Shown here: one piece after another, positions 47,536 to 58,361 of the stretch | Layout of the letters: the number at the start of each line of letters is the position of its first letter | How positions within the stretch are numbered: the first letter of the stretch is position 1 | Assembly (NCBI RefSeq): GCF_947179165.1 | Contig: NC_077245.1 | Span: 49,062,286 to 49,126,285 of the forward strand | Source: Solanum dulcamara | Lineage: Eukaryota > Streptophyta > Magnoliopsida > Solanales > Solanaceae | DNA length: 64,000 bases | Reading direction: 5' to 3' | The notes under the pieces: generated by a model | The model's input: only the letters and a program-made list of their open reading frames with translations | Told to the model about the DNA's origin: nothing | Database searches by the model: none | Program-made: the position numbers and the translations under genes

Positions 47536-48052
47536 AGCCCCTTATTGGGCCACCTCAACATGCGGCCAATGGGGTGCTTCCACGTGGCAGTGGGGTCCAC
47601 CTCCCCCAAGCAGGTGGGTCACCTACTTGACCCCAAGCAGGTGGGTCACCTGCCTGCTCAGGTGCTTCCACGTGTCACCCTCCCATTGGCTGCCCCGCGA
47701 AATTTTTTTTCTCTTCCTCGTGGGTTCGTAATCTCGTTCGTAATCTCGTCTCACTTTAAGAGACTATGAAACCCTTGCTACGTAAGCTTGATATGTAATC
47801 AAGTAACTCACGTATGTAAGATTTCTAAATTAGCAGCTTACGTAGATAAGTCGAGTCCTACGACTCGTTACTTGGCCTCCTATTCCTTCCGGACTCTTAT
47901 GATTCCCCTTCCAACCTTCTCTACCACGGGGTATCACATCCTCCCTTCGTTGGGGTCATTTGATTGTGTCGTAGCATATCCGGTTCATATGGTAATGTCC
48001 AAGGAACTTATGAGACATTCTGAGTTTAAAAGGTGTGGGGTGTAACAATACT

Positions 48053-48634
48053 CTTATGGTTATTATGCATTGATCTTTCTTAAAGACTACTTATGATTTT
48101 TGACTATTTCTCCTAACATGCTAATTCAAATGGTCATTATTACAAATATGGTTTCTCATGCATTGCATTGCCCCACATACTTAGTACATTCCAACGTATT
48201 AATGCATACTTTCTTCCTACATTGTCTCATAATTTAAGGTTTGAGGTTGAAGATCCTAATCATCCACGTAACTAGTAGGCATCTCCAATCTGGTGGTGTT
48301 GTGGTGAGTCCTCATTGACCAGAAATTAGTTTCAAGTTGGTTACTATTTTCTTTTCAAAAGACTTTTTCTTATGTTGTATATTGAGGGTGAGCTAGGGAC
48401 ATATCTTCTGCCCCCGCCCATACTAATGTTTAGAGGCATATAGTTGGATATAGTTGAGTCTATGTTGTCATAAAACATTTTCAGATTTCTATCCATGGTT
48501 TTAGACTCTCTTATGATGTTTCCTCTTTTATATTTTTCCTTATGTATGCTTATTATATGTACAAGAGGCTTGGTTCGAGCCCTTCGGAGTTTCGATCGCT
48601 GTGTTACGATTAGGCCCTAGGTCGGGTCATGACA
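48053..48634 (+). repeat. 3' LTR of K, piece 2
   Basis: It continues CTTATGGTTATTATGC from the insertion point and ends GGTCGGGTCATGACA at 48634 with the normal CA end. Confidence 0.94.
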
Positions 48635-50206
48635 ACAGTAATGGGAAGGAAATACATGAAATACTTGTTCACCCTTTTTAAGAATATTTTAGTACTCAAG
48701 TATGACCAAAACCCCCAACTCAATCCTTCAGGGAGGCATTACAAGTAAAATAGTCTTCTCACACCTCTCTCACATACAAATCATGAATCACATGCTCTCA
48801 AAGTAAATACAATAGCAAATAAGCTCCCATATGGGCATCGCAATGAAATTAACATTACCAATTCATACTACAACCCCATCCCAAAGTTTATAACATACAA
48901 ATGACTAATTACCCAACCCTAGTCTCAAAGAAGGATAGACAAACCTACCTCGAATGCCGAAACTTCGCACGAACATTTGAAACAGAGCTCGACTCGTAAA
49001 TCTCAACTCTGAAATAATTACCCATAAGGATGAAAATAGTTCGTCAAAAGGAGTCTAATGATACCCATAATGCTAGGTTTTAGAATTGGGGTAAATATCA
49101 TCCAAAATTCACTTCAAAAAAGACAAGGGGAATTCTGGAAATTTATTTTAAAAACATGTTCTACCCATCAAGGGGAGTTTGTGGTTGAAAAACCCATAAA
49201 TGTAGGCCAAGAAACTAGTTAGAAATCATCAAACGTTCAAACTTGTAATTGAGAAGAAAAACCCCTAAAACCCCATTTTAAATCTTAATTTTTCAATCAT
49301 TTAGGAAGGTGAAATTTATAAAAATTGATTAACACGGGCTTACCCAAATGATTTCCCTCAAAACATTCTATTCTAATTCGCCTCTCAAAGCTTCAAACCA
49401 AGCAAAAATGGTAGAACGTGAAAACTAGAAAAAATTCTCAAAGTTAGACACTATTCAGGCAAGATTTGTGCATCATGATCGCAAGCCACTAACTCTCGCG
49501 ATCGCGAAGCATTGGATATACCCCCATCGTGATCATGAATACCCTCCCACGCGATCACGAAGAACACAGGACATTCGAGCCCATCGCGATCATGTAATCA
49601 CCATCATTATTAGAGACCTACAAAGCCTATTCATCGTGATAATGTGACCTTAGGACGTGATCACAATGCAGAAAGTATACTGCACCATAAGCTAGAAAAC
49701 TGCTTATTGGCAACTCCAAAAAAACCTTTGATTGGACCTTAAAAATCATTCGGGGTCTGATAAAAATAAATAGGATATGTTACTATACCACATTCGACAT
49801 TCAGAACTCAATGGAATATTTGGATTTTCAAAAATAGGTCATTTTGACGAAATAACCCTCCCGGACCCTTTTTGGCCTAAAACTCAACATTGAGCCTAGT
49901 TTTCAAAATGAAAATTAAGGTCCTGAGGATCTAAGTCAATACTCAACTAGATCAAACTTGATATTTTGGATGCAATAGAATAGATTGAATTCCCGGCTGT
50001 TGCTCAGATCTCAATATGTTGACCAAAGTCAACTTTATCAATGAAACTTCCCATTCAAGGCCTCAAATCACAAAAATTCCACCAGATCGCATCGGGAACC
50101 ATGCCAAACATTCCCATATCACAAAAATAGTACAAAAACACTACGGAGAAGGAAAAAATGGTCATTTCTCACTAAAAAGTAATTTCTCAAGAATTGGGAT
50201 ATTACA
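48635..50206 (-). repeat. M-family LTR1, right piece
   Basis: It continues TAATGGGAAGGAAATAC after the K insertion and matches LTR2 from about 54953 to 56513. It ends GGGATATTACA at 50206, that is TGTAATATCCC in element direction. It includes short CGCGATCGCGA-like stretches near 49480-49680 also present in LTR2 at 55800-55970. Confidence 0.88.
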
Positions 50207-50284
50207 TCATCCACCACTAAAACACACATTCGTTCGCAAATGAAAAACAAAGTAAAGTATTATAGTAGCAAAAATCTAAAGATA

Positions 50285-50625
50285 TATATGACGCATCTCA
50301 GACTCCACCTCCTATGTATATTCCTCAATTGGCTGGTGCCTCTACTACACGTTTACTGATTCAATATATTGTCTAGTCTGTCTATCCAAGATGTGAATAG
50401 GCTCATTCTCGAATGACAAGTCCTAATCCAAAGCAACAGAGTCCCACTAAATAACATGAGAGTCATCCTACCTATATTGCTTAAGCATCGATACATAAAA
50501 TACATGATGAAAAACTGAAATATTTGGGGGCAAGCAAAATTTATAGGACACCTACCTATACTTCTCTAACACCTCAAAAGGGCCAATAAACCTCAAACTA
50601 AGCTTCCATGGTAATGCACTCATAC
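50285..50625 (-). pseudogene. M internal 1: integrase C-terminus and chromodomain-like relic
   Basis: The minus strand shows LSLRFIGPFEVLEKYR, LPPNISVFHHVFYVSMLKQY, WDSVALD and ENEPIHILDRQTR, ending in RHQPIEEYT and EVESEMRHIY. These are the post-core blocks (RFIGPFE, LPP.LS.VHPVFHVSML, ILDR, W..H..EEATWE.E..MR..YP). Stops interrupt it. It joins the zinc-finger region at about 50625 with the catalytic core missing. Confidence 0.8.
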
Positions 50626-50996
50626 TTCCACTCGGGAATGAGCATCTTTTGCATAGGACCACCCAATTTCTAATGATCATACTTCACTTGTTGGCAATTT
50701 ATACACTTAGCCACAAAATCAACAATGTCTCTCTTCATGACACACCACCAATAGTATTATTTCAAGTCATGAAACATCTTTTCTGCTTCTGGGTGAATAG
50801 AATACTTAGAACAATGAGCCTCTTCCAATATCATACGTACCCAATCACCAACCTTGGGCCCATAAATACAACTGCAATTTCTCAAAACTCCATCGAGATC
50901 AAGAGAGGCTGATTTAGCTTCATCTCTTAACATTTTCTCTCGAAAAGTCCTCAACTTGTCATCATCAATATGTTGTGCACGAACATGATCCATCAA
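50626..50996 (-). pseudogene. M internal 1: integrase zinc finger and upstream linker
   Basis: GVLRNCSCIYGPKVGDWVRM is followed by ILEEAHCSKYSIHPEAEKMF, HDLKQYYWW and VAKCINCQQVKYDH. The HHCC ligands of the integrase N-terminal domain are all present (H of AHCSKY/IHPE and C..C of CINC). After KLGGPMQKMLIPEWKYE the frame jumps to the C-terminal part. Confidence 0.88.
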
Positions 50997-50999
50997 AGT

Positions 51000-51765
51000 A
51001 GACCAAGCCTACACAAAGGATGAAATACGATAAGATGTAGTTATGTAAAGTTGGACCAACTATCTTGTCAATGACTGAATCTTCAAAGCAAAAGGCCTCT
51101 CATCTGCCTTAAGAAAGGCTAAACTACCCATTCTAGGTGCTTTTCGACTCAAAGCATCCTCTATCAAATTAGCATTTCCAAGATGATAAAGAATGGTGAT
51201 GTCATAAATTTCAATTGCCCCAACCACCTATGTTGCCTCATATTCAGATTTGGCTGGAAAAATATATACTTAAGGCTACGAAGATTAGTAAAGATGTCAC
51301 CATGCACACCATATAGATAGTGTCTTGGTCGGTATTATTCTTCGAATAAACTAAGATATCATTGATAAAAACAATTACAAAGGAGTCCATATTAGGCTAA
51401 AACAGCCAGTTCATATACTCTATAAAAGCAGCTGGGGCATTAGTCAACCCAAAGGACATGACCATAAAATCATAATGCCTACAACATGTCTTGAAAAAAT
51501 TCTCCATGATATTAGATTCCCAGAATCTCAACTGATGGTAACCCGATCGCAAATCAATCTTAGAGAACTCTTATGCACCTTGAAACTGATCAAATAAATC
51601 ATTAATGTGTGGAAGAGGGTACTTGTTCTTGATGTTTAATTTGTTCAATTGTCGATAGTCAATATACATCCTTATAGTACCATCCATCTTCTTTACAAAT
51701 AAGACCAGTGCACCATACGATTTTACACTAGGTCAAATAAACCCCTTCTTCACCAAATCTTCTAA
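51000..51765 (-). pseudogene. M internal 1: reverse transcriptase and RNase H relic
   Basis: The polymerase active-site block reads FINDILVYS (about 51343-51369), where FIDDILVYS is usual, so the first catalytic aspartate of the DD pair is asparagine. Upstream residues match [14 protein letters not shown] sequence (about 51430-51460) and downstream RNase H is shortened. The N-terminal boundary continues into 51766. Confidence 0.8.
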
Positions 51766-52430
51766 TTATTCTTTCAACTCTTTCAATTCTACCAGATCTA
51801 TCTGATAAGGAGAAATAGCGATGGGCAGTTCCAAATCAATCACAAAGTTGATATCACAGTCGGGAGGAACACTTGACAAGTCGGCAGAAAATACATCCAT
51901 AAACTCTCTCACATCCCTCATGGTCTCTAAAGGAGATGACTCCATACTAAGATCATGTACATGAGCCAAATAACACAAAGAATCCTTATCCATCATACGG
52001 CAAGCACAAATATAAGATATCACCCCCTTAGGATATGAACTCGGATTACCCTTCTACACCAAGCAAGGCAAACCGAGATAGGCTAAGGTCACGGTCTTGG
52101 CATAATAATCTAAAATAACATGATAGGGAGATAACCAGTCCATACCCAATATCACATCAAAATCAAACATATATAATAAAATCAAGTACGCTCAGGGTCT
52201 TTCTACCTAAATATATCACCACACACTCTCGATATACCCGATCCACCACTAAAGACTCACCTATGAGTAAAGAAACAGTATTAGGCACAACAAGGGTCTC
52301 ACATATATAATCACCACCCACATCAAAATAAGTTGACACATAAGAATAGGTAGACCCTACATCAAATATTAATGAAGCTGAATGGTGGAAAACCGAAACA
52401 ATACTTGTAATAACTACATTTGAGGCCTCT
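51766..52430 (-). pseudogene. M internal 1: protease and protease-RT linker
   Basis: An open segment at 52023-51766 reads MISYICACRMMDKDSLCYLA and ETMRDVREFMDVFSADLSSV, PPDCDINFVIDLELPIAISP, the linker before reverse transcriptase (DVFP.DL.G.PP.RDI.F.IDL). The preceding protease region has MFDFDVILGMD-like sequence (about 52165-52130) and a decayed active-site area up to 52430. Confidence 0.82.
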
Positions 52431-52439
52431 GCCTTAGAT

Positions 52440-53754
52440 CTACCTAATATAAAACATCCTAATCGATGGTGAGTACTAACATGTGAACCACTACAAGAAA
52501 TACCTTAGGGTTCACCCTTGGCACCCAAGTTCCACCTCTAGTACTTTGTGAAGCACCTCAAATAGCTAGGGCGGGCATAGAATGACCAACTGATGTCCCA
52601 AGCTGAATAGTAGAAGTAACACATCTAGGGAAAACCTTTTCCTTATGCCCAAACCCATCACACACATAGCAGTCTGGAGGAACAAAAATCCATAGAGGAT
52701 AACAAGATTAGTCAATACGTCCTTCAAAACCCGAAAAACCACTATAACTAGCCTGATCTGATTTAGATCCACCTGTACTATCTATTTCCTAAATCACTGC
52801 CTGAACTAGCCTGCCCTGGTAACCATGGGTGCTTGGACCTAAATACTCTCCGCCTCTATAGAAATGACTACTGAACTGACCCTGCAGATGGAATATCTTA
52901 GCCCCGCCCTGTCCAGCATGTCAGATACTATCTATCATCCTAGTATATTCAATAATTCTTTGAAAGGTACCACTAGATAACATAACAGAGGGTGTAGTCT
53001 CCTCAATATAGGCGGTGAATCCCTTCACCAACTTGTGTATCCTCTCAATCTTTGTAGAAATACTCAATATAGAATATCTAGACAACCTATGAAAGCGAAC
53101 GTCATACTTAGATACTGATAGAAATCTCTGCTTTAATCTGTAAAACTCATACAGGCACTGATCACAGAGGCTATAAGGCGTGAACCTCAAAAGGAACGCC
53201 TAAGTAAGATACTCCCAACTTATCATAGGAGAACCAATAGGCCTACGAACAAGAACCAACCTCCACCACTCTTTGGCTACTTTTACAAATTTACATGACA
53301 TCCCTAGAAAAAACTGGCAGAGATATAAATCTCATTGGTGCAATAAAAGACACTGAAGAGAAACTAAGAGTCTAACATCCTACACTATGCCCATGAACTG
53401 GGAGTGTAGCACAAATGCAATAGGAGAGCCTGAAGTACCCGAAAGAACACCAAGAGTAGGAGTTCCATCCAATCTAGCCAATAATAGAACGAGTATCTAT
53501 TTAAGCATAAGAGCATTATCAGAAACCGTAGAAGGCTGGGCTGGCCTGTTCTCCTTAGTTTGCTGCTTAAATTCATACTCATGCTCATATATTAGCTCAG
53601 GTGATGACTCTTTATCTCTTCCACGAGCCGGTTCTACTCTTTTTGCTCGACCTTGACCTCTAACTCTACCACGTCCTTTGTCTCACCTACAAACTAGGAC
53701 ACGGGTAGCAGGTGCAGCCTAACCCTCGGTGACTGTGGCTCTAGTTCTCACCAT
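52440..53754 (-). pseudogene. M internal 1: gag, decayed
   Basis: The frame opens MVRTRATVTEG at 53754 and is followed by an arginine-glycine rich stretch (RGRGRVRGQGRAKR), typical of this gag N-terminus. The gag domain lies at 53190-52921 (YEFYRLKQRFLSVSKYDVRF, RLSRYS). A single zinc knuckle near 52660 keeps CYVCDGFGHK. The frame breaks repeatedly, with a stop in codon 12. Confidence 0.83.
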
Positions 53755-53937
53755 CTGCACATAAGAAATAGATTAAAGGTATCCGATACTTGATATGAAT
53801 AAATCGCATGAAAGGAATCAAAAGAAGAGATTTCTCCTAGTAAATATCTTGTAGCATGTTGAGGAAAGTACGAACGTCTACATACTAATTCGCAAAGCTC
53901 TACTAAACACTCTGCTCTTTAACTTATGAGACCGATA

Positions 53938-53955
53938 ACATAGCACTATGACATA
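53938..53955 (-). other. Possible primer binding site of M internal 1, degenerate
   Basis: The position just inside LTR2 reads AAATTTATGTCATAGTGC on the minus strand, where a TGGTATCAGAGC-like site is expected. Only about half of the bases fit, so the call rests on position. Confidence 0.3.
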
Positions 53956-56513
53956 AATTTTTCATAACCCAAAACTTAAGGTCATGATGGCACACATTCC
54001 AATACCCAACCTGATGTGTAAGCCTAGAAGTAAAATTTATACGAGACTCCCACAAGGGAAGTCAGGCCAACAAAATATAAGAAAATAAGGACTACAATGA
54101 AGATATCCCAAAATATGGTATCAAAAGTATAAAGAGCATTTAATATAATGTTCGAATATGATATAAATCATAAGACTTTGAATAATACTAAAGACTGAAA
54201 AAAAAGGATAGAACTAGTGGTGATTCGGATCCCAAGATCTCACCACTAATGTGTATATAAAAAAACTGCTTGAAAGATCAACTACCATGCGATGTACCCT
54301 GACTAGGATATGCATAAAAAAGGGACACAGAAGTAGGGGTGTACATAATCTATATGTACTCAGTAGGTTTGACCAACTGAGTACAAAGAATTAGTCAAGC
54401 TTATAAAATAAATTAAGGATCACTTTCACCTGAATACACAAAAGTCCTATTCTAGCATCGGTGCCACCAATTTATATATAACAACACAATTAAGGTAAAC
54501 ACATAAGGACAACTCATTATTAGAATTAATCAGATAAGTCAAGTAATACAAATAGAAATGTAATGCAATGCAATGTAATATGATCATGTAATGATATGGT
54601 GGTATGGTGGAATTAAGGTTGTCGCACGACCCGTCATATACACCTGTTGAGCAAAGTCTTACAGATAAGGACCCATGGGGGGCATGAAATCCATATCCCA
54701 ATCACAATCTCAATAGATCATCATTTTTCCACCTAACTCTTGGTCAAGAATATAAAAAGGTGCCACATTTTCTTTCTTAAAAAGAATTTCCATTGTTCTT
54801 AACTTCCCAAGATCAATGATATGATCAATTGGGATAAATGCATCACAACACATATGGCATGGAGGAAATATTCAACTTAACATGTAAAAGAAGGCTCAGA
54901 GTTATCACAACTCAACCTAAACATCATATTCACCCTCAATAGATATTAATGGGAAAGAAATACTTGAAATACATGTTCACCCATTTTGAAAATGTTTCAA
55001 TACTTACGTATGCTTAAAACCCCAACTCAACTCTTTAGGTGAGAATTACAAGTCAAATAGTCTCCTCATGCATTTCTTATAGGCAAATCATGAATCACAT
55101 GCTTTCAAAGAAAATAAGATAGCAAATAAGGCCATGACACGAGCTACGCAACACAAATAAGCCCCCACACGGGCATCACAATGAAATTAATAGTCCTAAC
55201 TGATACTACAACCCCATCCTAAAGTATATAACATACAAATGAATAATTACCCAATCCCATTCTCAAAGAAGGATAGACAAACCTACCTGAAAAGCCAAAA
55301 CATCACACGAACGGTCAAACCTCAGCTCAACTCATGAATCCCGACTCTAAAATAATTACCCACTATCAAGGATGACAAGACTTAATAAAAGTAGTCTAAT
55401 GATACCCATAATGCTAGATTTTAGAATCAGGGTCAAAATTGTCCAAAAACTACTTTAAAAATAAGAAGGGCAACTCTGGAATTTTATTTTAAAAACCTAT
55501 TCTATCCATCAAGGGGAGTTTGTGATTATAAAACCCATAAAGGTTGGCCAAAAAATGAGTTACAAATCGTCAAACCTGAATTTTGGAAGAAAAACCCCAT
55601 TTAAAATCTTACTTTTCCAATGATTTAGGAAGGTAAAATTGATAGAAATTGATAAAATAGGCTTACCCAAAAGATTTCTATAAAACATTTCTCTTCCAAA
55701 TCGCTTCTCCAACCTTCAAACCAAGAAAAATAGTGGAATGTGAAAAATGGGAAAAATTTCCAAAGTTAGACACTGTTCATATGAGATTTGTGCATCTTAA
55801 TCGCGAGCAACTAACTCTCACGATCAAGACCCATTGCAATAATGAATACCCACCCATGCAATCGCGAAGAACACAGGACACCAGAACCCATTACGATTGC
55901 ATAACCCCCATTGCGATCGTGAGACCCACCAAAACTATTCATCATGATCACGCGACCTTAGGTCGTGATCATGATGAGGAAAGTATACTGCACTAGAAGC
56001 CTAAAAACTACAAATTGACAACTCCAAAAACGCCTTCAGTTGGACCCTGGAAAATCATTCGGGGTCTAATAAAAATAAAAAGGATATGCTACTACACTTA
56101 ATTTGACATTTTGGACTCAATGGAATCGTCAGATTTCCGATAAAAAGTTATTATGATGAAACTGCCCTTCTGTTCCCCTTTTTGCCTAAAACTCAACTTT
56201 TAGCCTATTTTTCAAAATGAAAACTACGGTTCCGAGGATGTAAGTCAATACTTAAGTAGATCAAACTCGACTTTCCAGACGTAACGAAACTAACAGAATT
56301 CTCATCTGATGCTCGAATCTCAATATGTTGACCAAAGTCAACCCTATCAATGAAACTTCCCACTCAAGGCCTCAAAATCACCAAAATCCTACCCAATCGC
56401 ATCGATAATCATGCATACCATCCCCATATAACATACAAGATATGAAAACACTATGGGAAGGGTAAAATGGTCATTTCTAACTAAAAAGTCATTTCTCAAG
56501 AATTGGGACATTA
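53956..56513 (-). repeat. M-family LTR2 (about 2.56 kb), unfilled at the K site
   Basis: It begins TCATAACCCAAAACTTAAG, a decayed TGTCACGACCC-type end, and ends GGGACATTA at about 56513. The uninterrupted run CCTCAATAGATATTAATGGG (about 54939) is the state of the K target before insertion. Confidence 0.82.
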
Positions 56514-56559
56514 TCCACCTCTAAAACACAAATTGGTCCTTGAATGAAAATCAAAGTAA

Positions 56560-57400
56560 AGAACCAATGGGGAGAAAATCTGAGGATATCTATGATGCAT
56601 GTCAGACTCCATCTCCTATGTAGCCTCCTCAGTAGGCTGGTGCCTCCACTGCACTTTCATAGAATGAATATGCTTTAATCTCTACTACTTATTCTGTTTA
56701 TCCAAGATAGCAACATGTTCCTCCTCGAATGACAAGTCTTGATCCAAAGAAATGGAGTCCCACTCAATCACATCAGAGACATCATGCCAGTACTACTTAA
56801 GCATCAATACATGAACCATAGGATGAACAACTGAATGATTTGGGGGCAAGGACAATTTATAGGCCACCTACCTATACTTTTCTAACACCTCGAAAGGGCC
56901 AACAAACCTTGAATTAAGCTTGTCTTCCTCCAAAATATCACCAAACCCTTAGTCGGCGATACCTTGAGCAACACTCACTCACCAATATCAAATAACATAT
57001 CACAAACATGCCTATACGCATAACTCTTCTGCCTACTTTGGGCAATCACAAGGCACTGCTTAATCTACTTTATCCTATCCATGGCATCTCTCAACAAATC
57101 AGTACCCCAAGGTCGTACCCTAAAAAAATCAAACCATCCCACAAAAGATCTACACCTCTTCCCATAAAAGGCCTCAAACAATGCCATCTAATATAGAAAT
57201 GGTAACTATTATTACTAGCAAACTTCGCAAAAGGAAAAGACTAATCTAGTGACCACCAAAGTCTATGACATAGGATTAGAGCATCTCTTCAAGCACCTAA
57301 ATAGTCTGTTCCAACTGACCATCGGTTTAAGGATGAAAAGTTGTGCTCAACTTAAGCTTAGTACCCATCTTCTCCTGCAAAGAACTCCAAAAGTGTGAGG
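56560..57400 (-). pseudogene. M internal 2: end of integrase core, C-terminus and chromodomain-like relic
   Basis: From 57400 leftward the core continues after the solo LTR: TSHFWSSLQEKMGTKLKLST, then FASNNSYHF, a decayed MAPFEALYGRRCRSP region, and the GPFEVLEKYR, LPPNHSVVHPMVHVLMLK and chromodomain-like blocks down to 56600. Stops and frameshifts are frequent. Confidence 0.82.
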
Positions 57401-58137
57401 TAAAATATCACGACCCAACCCCGTAGGGCGCGACTGGGGTCCGACCTGGACCCCCATATACGTAACTGTCAAATATAGCCAAATTGAACTATACGCAATA
57501 TGATACTATACCTAAAAAAAACCCAATAGGTCAAAAATCATTTTTATGTACATGTAGCCTCTTTTATTCGTACCATATCATGAAAGGGAATATGAGCCAA
57601 CAAGGCTACCATAACATAAAAACATTTACCACACGTCGTATAGGTATAATTGAGACAACTTACACTTAACCTACATACACATGACTACAGACCTCTAAGA
57701 ATAGTAACCGCAATATATGGCAGGACAGGTCCCCCGCCGTACCCCTAAATAAGAAAACATATATATATCAAATGACCCGTATAAAAGGTTAGGCCCCAGA
57801 ACAATAGAGCACTTCCAACATCACTGAGTGTAAACCCTAAGTTGGTAGATCTCCAAAATGAACATTTGTACCTGCGGGCATGAAACCCAGCCCCCCAAGG
57901 AAAGGGGGGTTAGTACGATATATGTACTGAGTATTTAAAGCATAAAACATCATAACTGAGATAACAACTGAAATAGGGGTCCAGGGAGCAAGTATAACAT
58001 TTAGCCATCTACCGTACCTGTATTTTATAAAATAAAGGCAGACATGCTATCATTGCATATTGTATCCGGCTTGTACGGGGGCTTGTGTAATAACTACATC
58101 ATTTTGTCATCATAAGAACATATATACCATTAGCGCT

Positions 58138-58361
58138 GTGGAACGTACATCCCGATCCATATATATAGAAAGTACACGCCAAGGAACGACGGCCCAATCC
58201 ACATATCTTATAATAATACCAAGGAATGACGGCCCGATCCGTATATCTCATAATAATGCCGAGGAACTACGGCCAGATCCGTATATCATGTAATAATACT
58301 GTAGAACATATGGCCCGATCCTTACATAGCAAGATATGCCGAAGTACATTTGGTTCGATCC
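58138..58361 (-). repeat. Tandem repeat, about 40 bp x 6, in the solo LTR
   Basis: Units with the core AGGAACGACGGCCCGATCC begin near 58138, 58182, 58222, 58262, 58302 and 58341. It is the same array as 8497-8720 in opposite orientation. The 3' LTR of H keeps only about two units (24450-24510). Confidence 0.85.

Larger units (their letters stand above)
44268..48047 (-). repeat. Solo long LTR in the 3' LTR of K
   Basis: Termini are TGTCACGACCC and GGGGTGTAACA, with perfect ATACT duplications at 44263-44267 and 48048-48052. At 3780 bases it is the longest LTR of the family here. The extra length is mainly a duplicated block of about 207 bp at 47150-47367. Splice-donor-like sites on the minus strand are at 47384-47392 (AAGGTAAGT), 47177-47185 (AAGGTGAGT), 46574-46582 (AAGGTAAGG) and 45927-45936 (AGGTATGT). 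Confidence 0.96.
23148..48634 (+). mobile_element. Ty3/gypsy element K with three long-LTR insertions inside its LTRs
   Basis: K is a plus-strand element: 5' LTR in three pieces (23148-23484, 34849-35083, 38499-40045), primer site 40049-40067, internal region 40046-42713, polypurine tract 42701-42710, 3' LTR in two pieces (42714-44267, 48053-48634). Without insertions each LTR is about 2.1 kb and the internal region 2.7 kb. Flanks are ATAGT (23143-23147) and ACAGT (48635-48639), a target duplication with one change. The internal region has gag, protease and the end of integrase but no reverse transcriptase or RNase H. Confidence 0.9.

Noticed and set aside
49480..49680. A cluster of CGCGATCGCGA-like words as a possible origin or methylation site
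   Set aside because: The words are part of the M LTR and are repeated in LTR2 (55800-55970); no independent structure is visible.
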